Of a stretch of 64,000 nucleotides of DNA, positions 1-8,420 are shown piece after piece. The notes beneath the pieces were generated by a model. It worked only from the letters and a program-made list of their open reading frames with translations, made no database searches and was not told the origin of the DNA. This stretch comes from Salinactinospora qingdaonensis (GTDB taxonomy: Bacteria; Actinomycetota; Actinomycetes; Streptosporangiales; Streptosporangiaceae). Where the stretch lies: positions 186,001 through 250,000 of the forward strand of contig NZ_BAABDD010000003.1 in the NCBI RefSeq assembly GCF_039539445.1. Reading direction: 5' to 3'. A program made the translations under genes and the position numbers. Each line of letters begins with the position of its first letter. The first letter of the stretch is position 1.

Positions 1-1
1 C

Positions 2-961
2 AAGGCCCTGCACGACGCCGGCGCCGCCGAGGGAGTGTTCGCCGTGGTGTTCGGCACCAAGACCGGCCAGCGCCTCGTACAGCACCCCCAGACCAAGGCG
101 GTGGGGTTCACCGGGTCGGCCTCCGGCGGGCGCGCCCTGCACGACCTCGCCGCGGCCCGCCCCGACCCGATCCCCTTCTACGGTGAACTGGGCAGCCTGA
201 ACCCGGTGTTCGTGACCCGGGCCGCGGCCAAAGCGCGGGCCGGGGAGATCCTGAGCGGTTACGCCGACTCTTTCACGCTGGGTGTGGGACAGTTCTGCAC
301 CAAGCCGGGCGTCGTGCTGCTGCCGGAAGGCACCGACCTGACCGCCGTCACCGCCGATGTGAGCCAGCGCCCCGGCGCCCCGATGCTCAACGATGCGGTG
401 AGCGGCGGTTATATCGACCGGCTGGCGAACCTCACCGCACACCCCAGCGTGGAGGTGCTCGCCCAAGGTTCGACTGAGGACGCACCGTGGCGACCCACCC
501 TGCTGCGCACGAACGCGACCGCGCTGCTGCTCGACCAGGAGACGCTGCTGGCAGAGTGCTTCGGTCCCGCGTCCCTCGTCGCGACCTACACCGACGAGGA
601 GCAACTGATCGAGGCGGCCGAATCGCTGGTCGGCCAGCTCACAGCCACGGTTCACGCCGAAGAGGAGGACACGGCGGGTGTGGCACCGCGCCTGCTGGCC
701 CACCTCACCGAGAAGGCCGGCCGGGTGCTGTGGAACGGCTGGCCCACCGGGGTTTCGGTGACCCATGCGATGACACACGGCGGCCCCTACCCTGCGACGA
801 CGTCGGTGCTGCACACCTCGGTCGGGACGACTGCGCTGCGGCGGTTCCTGCGCCCTGTGAGCTACCAGTCGGTGCCACATGCGCTGCTGCCCGAAGCGGT
901 GCGCGACGAGAACCCCCTGGGGGTGCCCCGGCGGGTCAACGGCGCGCTGCACCTCTCCTGA
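2..961 (+). CDS. NADP-type aldehyde dehydrogenase, C-terminal part (5' end outside window)
   Basis: The open frame runs in from the left edge, so only about 319 C-terminal residues are present. The family oxidises aldehydes to acids with NAD(P)+ in the cytosol. The fragment carries the catalytic Glu in PFYGELGSLNP and the nucleophilic Cys in GVGQFCTKPG. Both are in the form typical of alpha-ketoglutarate-semialdehyde / NADP-dependent fatty-aldehyde dehydrogenases rather than ordinary betaine-aldehyde types. The TGA stop is followed by about 190 bp before the deaminase gene, so coupling to it is not evident. The substrate cannot be decided from the fragment; a sugar-acid or hydroxyproline catabolic role is only inference. 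Confidence 0.85.
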   Translation, partial: KALHDAGAAEGVFAVVFGTKTGQRLVQHPQTKAVGFTGSASGGRALHDLAAARPDPIPFYGELGSLNPVFVTRAAAKARAGEILSGYADSFTLGVGQFCTKPGVVLLPEGTDLTAVTADVSQRPGAPMLNDAVSGGYIDRLANLTAHPSVEVLAQGSTEDAPWRPTLLRTNATALLLDQETLLAECFGPASLVATYTDEEQLIEAAESLVGQLTATVHAEEEDTAGVAPRLLAHLTEKAGRVLWNGWPTGVSVTHAMTHGGPYPATTSVLHTSVGTTALRRFLRPVSYQSVPHALLPEAVRDENPLGVPRRVNGALHLS

Positions 962-1151
962 GGGGGCGGCGACGTCCCGGCACGAGGGGGATCGTCGCGC
1001 TCGCCCCGCGACCGTCCGCGGGGTGAAAAGGTGCGCCGTCGCGCTGGGGCACGGCGGCGTGCCGCCCCACGCGAGCCCGCCTCACCACCGGCGTTTCCCC
1101 CACGTCGGGAAGACCGCAGCGCTCTAGGGACAAACCCGGTAACTTCGGGTT

Positions 1152-2195
1152 ATGGGACTGTCATCATCGGAATCGCCGCTTGAGGCGTTCATTCGCGAGC
1201 TTCCCAAGGTGGAACTCCACGTGCACCTGGAAGGCTCGATGCAGCCGGACACGGTGCTACAGCTCAGTCGCAAACACGGCGCCACCGACCTGCCGGCCAC
1301 TCTCACAGAACTCGCCGAGTGGTACGCCTTCCGCGATTTCCCGCATTTCATCGAAGTCTACCTGGCGTCGATCGGCCTGCTGCGCGACGAAGAGGACTTC
1401 GCGCTGCTGACGGCCGACGTGGCGCAGCGCCTGGCCGCCCAGAACGTGCGCTACGCCGAGTTGCACGTGAGCTTGTTCGGACACCTGATCCGGGACATTC
1501 CAGCTCATGTCGTTTTCGCCGGTCTGGAGCACGCCCGCCGCGAAGCCGAGCGTGACCACGGGGTGCGGCTGCGCTGGATTCCCGACTTCGCCGGCGACTA
1601 TGGGCTCGACGTCGGGGAGCGCACGCTCGGCGCGGTGCTGCGGGACGGGCCCTCCAGCGTCATCGGGTTCGGTATCGGGGGGATGGAGGTGGAGCGCGCC
1701 CCCTTCGCCGAGCTTTTCGGGCGTGCTCGCGCCGCGGGGCTGCACAGCCTGCCCCATGCCGGGGAGAACGGCGGCCCCGAACGGGTGTGGGCGGCCATCG
1801 AGGAGCTGGGGGCCGAACGGATCGGGCACGGTATCGACAGCATGAGCGACCCACGGCTCCTCGATTACCTGCGCGAGACCCAACTGCCCCTCGACATCGC
1901 TCCAACGTCGAACTTGCGGACCCGAGCGATCGACGCGATCGAGCACCACCCCCTGCCGCGCATGCTCGAAGCCGGTCTGATGGTCACCCTCAACACCGAC
2001 GATCCGCCGATGTTCGGCACCGATTTGCACAACGAGTACCGCATCGCCCACCAACTCGGGCTCAGTGCCGAGGATCTCGCCGGTCTGGCCCGCAATGCAG
2101 TGGCCGCGTCCTACATGGACGAGGCGGACAAGCGCAGTCTCGCCGCGGAGATCGACGCTGTCATGACACGGTGGCGGCCGGCCCTGAGCGGCTGA
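1152..2195 (+). CDS. add: Adenosine deaminase family protein
   Basis: Cytosolic metal-dependent deaminase of 347 residues, full length for the Add family, hydrolysing the 6-amino group of adenosine or a related purine. The metal-binding HxH pair is in VELHVHLEGS (H23, H25). Downstream come HAGE, the RIGHG segment and NTDDPPMFG with the metal-ligand Asp. Actinomycetes carry several Add paralogues, including aminodeoxyfutalosine deaminases of menaquinone synthesis, and sequence motifs alone do not separate them. The ATG at 1152 has no clear Shine-Dalgarno, so a leaderless or weakly initiated message is possible. It appears monocistronic, followed by a GC hairpin. Confidence 0.82.
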   Translation: MGLSSSESPLEAFIRELPKVELHVHLEGSMQPDTVLQLSRKHGATDLPATLTELAEWYAFRDFPHFIEVYLASIGLLRDEEDFALLTADVAQRLAAQNVRYAELHVSLFGHLIRDIPAHVVFAGLEHARREAERDHGVRLRWIPDFAGDYGLDVGERTLGAVLRDGPSSVIGFGIGGMEVERAPFAELFGRARAAGLHSLPHAGENGGPERVWAAIEELGAERIGHGIDSMSDPRLLDYLRETQLPLDIAPTSNLRTRAIDAIEHHPLPRMLEAGLMVTLNTDDPPMFGTDLHNEYRIAHQLGLSAEDLAGLARNAVAASYMDEADKRSLAAEIDAVMTRWRPALSG

Positions 2196-2249
2196 CGAGA
2201 GGCTAGTTCTGTTTTTGGCAACGGCGGTGAGGGCCGGCGGTGGGCGAAA

Positions 2250-2269
2250 AGCGGGGGAGCGCCCCCGCT
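2250..2269. terminator. GC-rich hairpin after add
   Basis: Stem AGCGGGGG/CCCCCGCT (8 bp) with a 4-nt loop lies 55 bp past the add stop, between convergent genes. There is no U-tract, as is common for actinomycete terminators. Confidence 0.45.
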
Positions 2270-2405
2270 GCCGCCCCGCAGGCTGGCGAGATCGCGCGGC
2301 GATCGAGGCACGAGCCAACGAAGAACACCCTTCACAACCCCCGCACCTCAGGCCGTCCAAACGACAGAACCCAGCGGCGCTGCCCCTGCCGTGGGCGGGG
2401 CGACC

Positions 2406-3083
2406 CTACTCCCGCCCGTCCCACGGGCTCGGTGTCTGCTTGGCGGCGAAGAAGTCCCCGCCCTTGCGGCGGGTGTCGTCAGTCCCCCAGTCCTCAGCCT
2501 CGCGTTCCGATACCCGCCGCATGTGGGGAATGTGCTTGCGGCAGTGGAGGTAGGCCTCCTCGATCCGTGTCACCACCCACATCTGGGCCTGCTGGCCGGG
2601 GATGGCCGGTTCGGGGAGTTCGGGCGTATGCCGGCGCATTTCGGCCTCGTCGAAGATGGTGACGGTGCCGTTGACGTGCAGCCCGATGCGGTCGCGCTCG
2701 AAGTCGAGGAACATTAGACCGATGTGGGGGTTCTCGCTCATGTTGCCGACGCTGGCCAGCACCCCATTTCCGCGGTATTCCGGGTAGGCCAGCGTCCGTT
2801 CATCGACGACATGCACGAATCCGGGAGGGCCGGTACGCAGGCTGGAGTCGCAGGCGCCCTGGGCGTCGGCGGTTGCCACGAAGACCATATCCTGCCGCGC
2901 GACGAATTCCCGCATCGCCTCGTTGAGGTGATCCAGCACTTGATCGCGGTAGAAGCGTCTCGCCCGGTCGCTGCTACCGAACAGCTCTTGCATGCGGTGC
3001 TCTCCGGTGGAGCCGGGCCAGCGGTGGAGCAGGTCCGGTCCCGCTGTGCCGAGACCGGCTCCACGGTCTCCGAACTCGGGCAT
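2406..3083 (-). CDS. Pyridoxamine 5'-phosphate oxidase (PPOX) family protein
   Basis: Predicted flavin-binding split-barrel protein of 225 residues. The central region VFVATADAQG...SLRTGPPGFVHVVD and the following NPHIGLMFLDF match the PPOX fold used by FMN/F420 oxidoreductases and haem-utilisation proteins. The start is placed at the ATG at 3083 because AGGGA lies just upstream; an in-frame ATG 15 codons earlier lacks a site. The C-terminal third (MWVVTRIEEAYLHC.KHIPHMRRV) is typical of a pyridoxamine-oxidase-like subgroup seen in actinobacteria, function unproven. It converges on add and is separated from the divergent-side CapA gene by about 170 bp, so it is probably a single-gene unit. 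Confidence 0.75.
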   Translation of the reverse strand: MPEFGDRGAGLGTAGPDLLHRWPGSTGEHRMQELFGSSDRARRFYRDQVLDHLNEAMREFVARQDMVFVATADAQGACDSSLRTGPPGFVHVVDERTLAYPEYRGNGVLASVGNMSENPHIGLMFLDFERDRIGLHVNGTVTIFDEAEMRRHTPELPEPAIPGQQAQMWVVTRIEEAYLHCRKHIPHMRRVSEREAEDWGTDDTRRKGGDFFAAKQTPSPWDGRE

Positions 3084-3250
3084 GATTTCCCTTCCGGTAC
3101 ACGCCAAAATCCGGGCCGATTTTGCCATGTATAACTACTCTCGCGGAGCTTAATGACATAAGAAGCCAAAGAGAGCTAAGAGAAGTCTTGCCCGGTTTGT
3201 GGGCCCCGCGACGTCGGTGGTCGCCCACGAGCACGCCGCGCCGCCCCGAC

Positions 3251-4432
3251 CTACTTGTCTGACGTGGCCGCCTCTGGCGCTGCGGAGCCGCCAGCGCCGG
3301 CAGGCTCGGCGGTCAGGTTCGGTGTGCAGCTCGCGCGGTAGCCCTCCCAGGTCTGACGCGCCTGCTCGGCGGCGGCACCTTCGTAGAGCACCGGCACGCC
3401 GCCCTGGATCTGCCCGGGCAGCCACTCGTCCTTGACGATCTCTTCCCCGCGCATGGTCAGCCGCAGCACCCCGGTCTCGGCGGTAGGGCCGCTGAAGTTG
3501 TAGAAGGCGAAGTTGCCCAAACCGTAGTGCACGTAGGAGTCACCGAGGTAGCCACCGGGGCTGAGCACGTGGGCGTGACCCCCCACTACCGCATCGGCGC
3601 CGGCGTCGACGAGGCTTTGGGCCAGGTCGGGCGCGTGCGGCAGCGGGCAGTGGTCCCCCTCAAGCCCCCAGTGCAGGTACACGACAACCGCGTCGGCCTG
3701 CTGGTCGGCCTCCTCGACTGCCTGAACCGCCCGCTCCAGCATTTCCCCCTTCGTCGAGGCGAGGCCGGGCTTGTCCGGTCCCGCCGTCCACGCCGGAATC
3801 AGGTTGTCGTTGAGCACGTCGGTGGCACCGATGAGCGCGACCTTGGCCCCGCCGGCCTCGATGATGTGGGGGGCGTAGGCCTGCGCCTCGTCGCGCCCCG
3901 CCCCGACGACAGGGAAGCCCGCCGCCTCGGCGTTGTCGAGCGTGTCGAGCAGGCCGCTCTCGCTGTAGTCCATGCCATGGTTGTTGGCCACGGTGGCGAC
4001 GTCGACCCCGGCCGCGGCGAGAGCGTCATAGGAGGTCGCCGGGGCCCGGAACAGGAACTGTTTGCCTGGGGCGGGGGTTCCACCGGTGGTAACGGCGGTC
4101 TCCAAGTTGACCATGGAGATGTCGGCCTCGCTGAGCACGCTGCTGACCGAGCCGAGCGCAGTAGAGGGGTCGGAGGCGAGCCGGTCGGCGAGCATGCCCT
4201 CGAAGTGGACGTCACCGCCGAAGGCGATCGTGAATGGCTCCATGGGAGAGGGCTCAGGGGAGGAACTGGCAGCCGTGGGCTCGCTGGACTCGGGCGTGGT
4301 CTCGTCGTCGGTCTCCTCGGGTGCCGGTGCGCCACACGCCGCGGCGAGGGTCAGGACGGCCGCGAGCGTGCCCACGCGCAGGACGTCGCGCGAGCGCGGG
4401 GGGAAGGCAGGCAGCGGACGAGGGACAGTCAC
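3251..4432 (-). CDS. CapA-family lipoprotein (metallophosphatase-like)
   Basis: Predicted secreted lipoprotein of 393 residues. A twin-Arg-poor signal segment ends in the lipobox LAAACG (C33), followed by a Thr/Ser/Pro/Glu-rich linker to about residue 65. The body has the CapA/poly-gamma-glutamate-synthesis fold motifs: GGDVHF, NLETAV, VANNHGMDYSE, YLHWGLEGDH and VGGHAHV, i.e. Asp/His/Asn metal-ligand positions of calcineurin-like phosphoesterases. It likely acts at the outer face of the membrane on a cell-wall polymer or phosphoester; the exact substrate is unknown. Initiation is at GTG 4432 with a strong AGGAGG six bases upstream. No other capsule genes flank it, so a dedicated polyglutamate operon is not supported. 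Confidence 0.85.
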   Translation of the reverse strand: MTVPRPLPAFPPRSRDVLRVGTLAAVLTLAAACGAPAPEETDDETTPESSEPTAASSSPEPSPMEPFTIAFGGDVHFEGMLADRLASDPSTALGSVSSVLSEADISMVNLETAVTTGGTPAPGKQFLFRAPATSYDALAAAGVDVATVANNHGMDYSESGLLDTLDNAEAAGFPVVGAGRDEAQAYAPHIIEAGGAKVALIGATDVLNDNLIPAWTAGPDKPGLASTKGEMLERAVQAVEEADQQADAVVVYLHWGLEGDHCPLPHAPDLAQSLVDAGADAVVGGHAHVLSPGGYLGDSYVHYGLGNFAFYNFSGPTAETGVLRLTMRGEEIVKDEWLPGQIQGGVPVLYEGAAAEQARQTWEGYRASCTPNLTAEPAGAGGSAAPEAATSDK

Positions 4433-4844
4433 AGGGGCCTCCTGCTGATATAGGGACGAATCGGACAGGCGCGTGTTCGGCGCACCAGAGGGTACGCGCT
4501 GCGGGTTGCACCGCGGTGTCGTGGTGCCGCGGGGTCACGCTCTCGCCGGCGGCCTTAACCGGCTGGCAGACCTGCTCCTACAGGCGCCCGCGTGGGTCTC
4601 CATGATGACAGGGGCCCCAGGTCAGGATGGTGAGGACGTTACTCAACCGTTGATCGGTTTTATGGCGGCGCAGGACCCTGGCTCCAGCCGCGGGGTTAGC
4701 CGCTTCACAGCGGCTCCCGGACAGTCCCCGAATGTGACGGTGCACCCCGCCGCCTTCTCCACCAGAGAATTGGACATTCTCCACAAGTCCATAAAAAACT
4801 ATTATGCGAAGAAGTTTAGTACACCACGCATGAGCTGCTGATTC

Positions 4845-4869
4845 TTTTTACTAGCGAGAATAGTAAAAA
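4845..4869. promoter_or_regulatory. AT-rich perfect inverted repeat, possible operator or terminator
   Basis: TTTTTACTA and TAGTAAAAA arms (9 bp) flank a 7-nt centre in otherwise GC-rich DNA, about 370 bp upstream of the chaplin start. It could be a regulator site or a bidirectional terminator. Confidence 0.4.
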
Positions 4870-5036
4870 TCCAGCACCTCCACTAAGACCCATACTGACC
4901 TCGCAAAACAAGGTTCTGAGCGGAGAAGCGCAACAACGAGAGCGGGCATTCCGTTCATTCCCCCCATGTCTGGCGAGAATCATCCGAAAAAATCTTCCTC
5001 ACGGCCGCGAAGCTGCTAACGTGACGGAGTGATCGG

Positions 5037-5053
5037 CACAGCAGAGTGCTGTG
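5037..5053. promoter_or_regulatory. Inverted repeat upstream of chaplin gene
   Basis: CACAGCA-GAG-TGCTGTG, a perfect 7-bp dyad with a 3-nt centre, 180 bp upstream of the chaplin ATG. Operator-like; no regulator assigned. Confidence 0.35.
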
Positions 5054-5235
5054 TCAGACATATTCGGGTGCGCTAAGACCCATATGGCCGCCTCCCGATG
5101 GCCTCGATGGAATACGGAAATTCCGCCGCGTTTTCTTCCGGGCCCGTGGCTACTGATCCCGCTCGCAGTGGCGCTGTGGTCTGCGCTTACCACCTTTGTT
5201 TACGAGAAATCAGCGAAAGGTCGTGCCTGCAACAC

Positions 5236-6321
5236 ATGCGTAAGAAACTCGCTGCCTCCGCTTCCGTAGCCCTGCTGTCCGCCGGGCTGACGGCAGGAAT
5301 GGCCCCCGCTGCCTTCGCCGACCAGGAGACCGACGGCTCCGGCGGCGTCGCCAGCGGCAACCAGGTGAACGTGCCCGTCGACATCGTCGCTGACCTGTGC
5401 GGCAACTCCCTGGCGGTTCTCGGCATCTCCAACGCCGAGTGCACCAAGGTCGCCAAGATCCTCTACGCCAACAGCGACAAGAGCGGCGGCCAGGAGACCG
5501 ACGGCTCCGGCGGTATCGCCAGCGGCAACCAGATCAACATCCCCATCGACATCGCACTCGACCTGTGCGGCAACAGCGCCGCCGTGGGGGGGCTCTCCAA
5601 CGCCAAGTGCACCAAGGTAGTGAAGAAGATCGCCGAGTCGGAGGAGAACTCCCAGGAGACCGACGGCTCCGGCGGCGTCGCCAGCGGCAACCAGATCAAC
5701 ATCCCCATCGACATCGCACTCGACCTGTGCGGCAACTCTTTGAGCATCCTTGGTGTCTCCAACGCCGAGTGCACCAAGGTCATCAAGGCGTTGCAGGAAA
5801 ACCCCGATAACGAGGGCGGCGGCCAGGAGACCGACGGCTCCGGCGGCGTCGCCAGCGGCAACCAGGTCGACATTCCGGTCGACGCCGCGACCGAGATCTG
5901 CGGCAACGCCGTCTCGGTCCTGGGCACGAGCAACTCCGAATGCCTGGAGCAGATCTCCTACGAAGAGCCCGAGGACGGCGACGACTCCAACGACGACGGC
6001 GGCGAGGGCGACGACGGCGGCAACGAGGGCGAGGAGCCGGAAGGCGAGAAGAGCCCCAGCCCACAGCCCTCTGACGACGGCACCGACGAGCAAAAGAACG
6101 AAGACGGCGACAGCGAAGGCGAGGGCGACGACAGTGAGAGCCCCAGCCCCACCCCCGTCGCTGACGAGTCCACCACCGAGGGTGGCGGGCTGCCCGTGAC
6201 CGGTGCGGCGCTGGGCGGCCTGGTCGCCGCCGGCGTGGCCGCGCTGGGCGGTGGCGGCGCCGCAATGTACTTCAGCCGCAAGAAGCGCGCCGCCGCGGCC
6301 TCGCCGAGCGCCGAGGCCTAA
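5236..6321 (+). CDS. Long chaplin with four chaplin repeats and LPXTG-type sortase anchor
   Basis: Exported, cell-wall-anchored surface protein of 361 residues. A signal peptide (about residues 1-29, ending AAFA) is followed by four copies of a chaplin-like domain beginning at 5323, 5491, 5653 and 5823. Each opens QETDGSGGVASGNQ and carries a Cys pair in LCGNS...SNAEC. An acidic Glu/Asp/Ser/Pro linker (about 235-315) leads to LPVTG, a transmembrane helix and RKKR, the classical sortase signal. Chaplins coat aerial hyphae and form amyloid-like hydrophobic sheaths; long forms anchor them. The ATG at 5236 is chosen because it begins the signal peptide; an upstream in-frame extension has poor composition. 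Long Streptomyces chaplins have two domains, so four is unusual. Confidence 0.85.
   Translation: MRKKLAASASVALLSAGLTAGMAPAAFADQETDGSGGVASGNQVNVPVDIVADLCGNSLAVLGISNAECTKVAKILYANSDKSGGQETDGSGGIASGNQINIPIDIALDLCGNSAAVGGLSNAKCTKVVKKIAESEENSQETDGSGGVASGNQINIPIDIALDLCGNSLSILGVSNAECTKVIKALQENPDNEGGGQETDGSGGVASGNQVDIPVDAATEICGNAVSVLGTSNSECLEQISYEEPEDGDDSNDDGGEGDDGGNEGEEPEGEKSPSPQPSDDGTDEQKNEDGDSEGEGDDSESPSPTPVADESTTEGGGLPVTGAALGGLVAAGVAALGGGGAAMYFSRKKRAAAASPSAEA
5323..5950 (+). repeat. Four-copy tandem chaplin repeat
   Basis: Near-identical units start at 5323, 5491, 5653 and 5823 (spacing 168, 162 and 170 nt). The first 40 nt of each unit, encoding QETDGSGGVASGNQ, are almost invariant, suggesting recent duplication or gene conversion. 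Confidence 0.85.
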
Positions 6322-6359
6322 CCCGGGCCGACGCGCGGCAGCTATCCGCAACGACATCC

Positions 6360-6385
6360 GGCCCCCGGGCGCCCACCCGGGGGCC
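6360..6385 (+). terminator. Terminator after chaplin gene
   Basis: Perfect 10-bp stem GGCCCCCGGG/CCCGGGGGCC with a 6-nt loop, 40 bp past the chaplin stop. Confidence 0.6.
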
Positions 6386-6480
6386 GCGTCACGTCGCGCT
6401 CCCACCGCCCTCCCGCTCGTGCCCCCTGGTTTCCCGCGGGGCGCCAACGGGCCGGTGCAGGCATCTCGTAGTCTCGAAGT

Positions 6481-7353
6481 GTGCTTCGTGCGCTCGTCTC
6501 ACCTCGAATGCTGGCGTTTCACGCGCTGGTCCTGGCCATCATCCCCAGCTTCATTGCCCTGGGGTTTTGGCAGTACAGCCGGTGGGAGGACAAGGCGGCC
6601 CAAGCGGCCACCCAGGAAGCCAACCTCAGCGCCGAAGCGGTCCCGTTGACCGACATCACCGATATCGGCGGCGAGGTCGCCCCACAGCAACGCTGGCGCA
6701 CCGTCAGCGCCACGGGACGCTACGACGCCGAGCACGAACTGCTCGTGCGCAACCGCGACGGCGCGGCCGGGGTGGGACTGTACGTCGTCACACCGCTGGT
6801 GACCGACAACGGTGCCGCTGTCCTGGTCAACCGGGGGTGGGTGGACCAGCCCCCCGCCGCTACCCGCCAGCCCGACGTGCCGCCGCCCCCCGAGGGGACA
6901 GTGACGGTCACCGGCCGAATCCAGTACAGCGAGACGCCGGAGAACACCGGAATCCGGCCGCGGGAGGGGCTGCCCGAAGGCCAGATCATGATCATCGAGA
7001 CCGACGCTTTGGCCGAGCGGCTCCCTTACCGGCTCTACGGCGGTTTCGTGGAGCTGACCGAACAGCAGCCCGCCGCGGAGCCGGCTCCCGAACCGGTCGC
7101 CCCACCCGAGGTGAACACCGGCATGCACCTGTCCTACGCCGTGCAGTGGTGGGTGTTCACCGCCGTGGCGATCGTCGGTTGGGGGGTACTGGTCCGCCGG
7201 GAGATCCACGATTCCCGCCAGGGGTCACCTACCGGCGACGCCTCCGGCGATCCGGACGCGACAGTGGCCGATGGCAGCGCTGCCTCCGCTTCCGCAGCCG
7301 CCGCCAACGGCGCGGCTGTGAGCCACGGGAATCGCCACCGGCCTGGCGCTTGA
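6481..7353 (+). CDS. SURF1 family cytochrome oxidase assembly protein (copy 1)
   Basis: Membrane protein of 290 residues with the SURF1 plan. An N-terminal helix (about 10-30, ending GFWQYSRW) precedes an extracytoplasmic domain containing GRYDAEHELLVRNRD, VLVNRGWVD and VTVTGRI. A second helix follows near residue 225 (YAVQWWVFTAVAIVGWGVLV). Family members help insert haem a into cytochrome c oxidase. The C-terminal tail is Ala/Gly-rich and poorly conserved. Initiation at GTG 6481 has little ribosome-site support, and an ATG nine codons in is possible. A second, divergent SURF1 gene lies at 19021-19872; neither is beside ctaB or cox genes. Confidence 0.85.
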   Translation: MLRALVSPRMLAFHALVLAIIPSFIALGFWQYSRWEDKAAQAATQEANLSAEAVPLTDITDIGGEVAPQQRWRTVSATGRYDAEHELLVRNRDGAAGVGLYVVTPLVTDNGAAVLVNRGWVDQPPAATRQPDVPPPPEGTVTVTGRIQYSETPENTGIRPREGLPEGQIMIIETDALAERLPYRLYGGFVELTEQQPAAEPAPEPVAPPEVNTGMHLSYAVQWWVFTAVAIVGWGVLVRREIHDSRQGSPTGDASGDPDATVADGSAASASAAAANGAAVSHGNRHRPGA

Positions 7354-7401
7354 GCCACGCCCGTGATCGTCAACGGTCGATGGCCGTGCCAGCATGTTCC
7401 T

Positions 7402-8235
7402 ATGTCTGACGATTCTGACCATGTCGCTCGCGTGGCGCGTCGGCCGGCGGGCTCCGAGGAAAGCGCCCGCGCCGGCCGGACCTGGTGGGAACGCTCGGCC
7501 GACGACTACCAAGCCGAGCACGGCGCCTTCCTGGGGGACGTCAGCTTCGTCTGGGGACCGGAGGGGCTGGACGAGGCCCAAGCCCGGCTGCTCGGCGATC
7601 CAAAGTGGCTGCGTGGCCGGCGGGTCCTGGAAGTGGGGTGCGGCGCCGGGCAGTGCGGACGCTGGCTGCGATCGGTGGGCGTGGCCGAGGTTGTCGGAGT
7701 CGACGTCTCGTTTCGGCAGTTGCAGCACTCCCGCCGGATCGACGCCGACAGCGGCCACCCCCTTGCCGTGACACAGGCCGACGCGCAGCGGCTGCCCTTC
7801 GCCGACGCGGTGTTCGATGTGGCCTGCTCAGCCTATGGCGCGTTCCCGTTCCTGCCGGTGGCCGAGGCCGCGCTTATCGAGACCGCGCGGGTGCTGCGCC
7901 CCGAGGGGCGCCTCGTGTTTTCGGTGTCGCATCCCGTCAGATGGGGGTTTCCCGACGATCCCGGCGAGAACGGACTGACGGCGCGCGAGTCCTACTTCGA
8001 TCGACGTCCCTACGTCGAGGAGGATGCGGCGGGCCGAGCCGTCTATGTGGAGCACCACCACACGTTGGGCGACTGGGTACGGGCCATCACCGCGGCCGGG
8101 CTGTGCCTGGTGGATCTGGTGGAACCCGAATGGCCCGAGGACAACGAGCACGTCTGGGGCGGGTGGAGCCCGCTGCGGGGCCGCCTGTTGCCGGGCACCG
8201 CGATCTTCGTGGCAACAAAGGGAACCCGTCGATAA
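7402..8235 (+). CDS. Class I SAM-dependent methyltransferase
   Basis: Cytosolic methyltransferase of 277 residues. Motif I is VLEVGCGAGQCGRWL (about 75-90), followed by the acidic VVGVDVS and a post-motif region LPFADAVFDVACSAYGAFPF typical of Methyltransf_11. The N-terminal WWERSADDYQAEHG is characteristic of an actinobacterial subgroup annotated only as methyltransferase. ATG 7402 begins MSDDSD; a longer frame from 7363 adds a poorly coded leader. It converges with the next gene across a strong hairpin. The substrate is unknown. Confidence 0.85.
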   Translation: MSDDSDHVARVARRPAGSEESARAGRTWWERSADDYQAEHGAFLGDVSFVWGPEGLDEAQARLLGDPKWLRGRRVLEVGCGAGQCGRWLRSVGVAEVVGVDVSFRQLQHSRRIDADSGHPLAVTQADAQRLPFADAVFDVACSAYGAFPFLPVAEAALIETARVLRPEGRLVFSVSHPVRWGFPDDPGENGLTARESYFDRRPYVEEDAAGRAVYVEHHHTLGDWVRAITAAGLCLVDLVEPEWPEDNEHVWGGWSPLRGRLLPGTAIFVATKGTRR

Positions 8236-8323
8236 AAGTCGGCAGCCAGTGGGGCGGCGAGATAACGCCGGTGGCGCACGCCCACGACACCGGCTCTTCT
8301 TGGCCGGCCGCGCCTAGGGAAAC

Positions 8324-8352
8324 CCTTGGGTGGCACCCGATGCCACCCAAGG
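8324..8352. terminator. Bidirectional terminator between convergent methyltransferase genes
   Basis: Perfect 12-bp stem CCTTGGGTGGCA/TGCCACCCAAGG with loop CCCGA, between stops at 8235 (plus) and 8421 (minus). Confidence 0.7.
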
Positions 8353-8420
8353 CCGCAGCGTGGAACCCGTCGCCCGGCGATAGCGGGGGCACACCGCCGG
8401 GGCAGCGCCTTCAAGCCATG

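Larger units (their letters stand above)
4433..5235. other. Non-coding region between capA-like and chaplin genes
   Basis: About 800 bp without convincing codon bias. It contains an AT-rich stretch around 4780-4880 and two inverted repeats (4845-4869 and 5037-5053). It must hold both the CapA promoter (minus) and the chaplin promoter (plus). Confidence 0.6.

Noticed and set aside
3527..4453. Plus-strand frame opposite the CapA-like gene
   Set aside because: Antisense shadow; CapA motifs and ribosome site are on the minus strand.
5200..6447. Long minus-strand frame opposite the chaplin gene
   Set aside because: It mirrors the repeated chaplin codons; no start site, no family resemblance.
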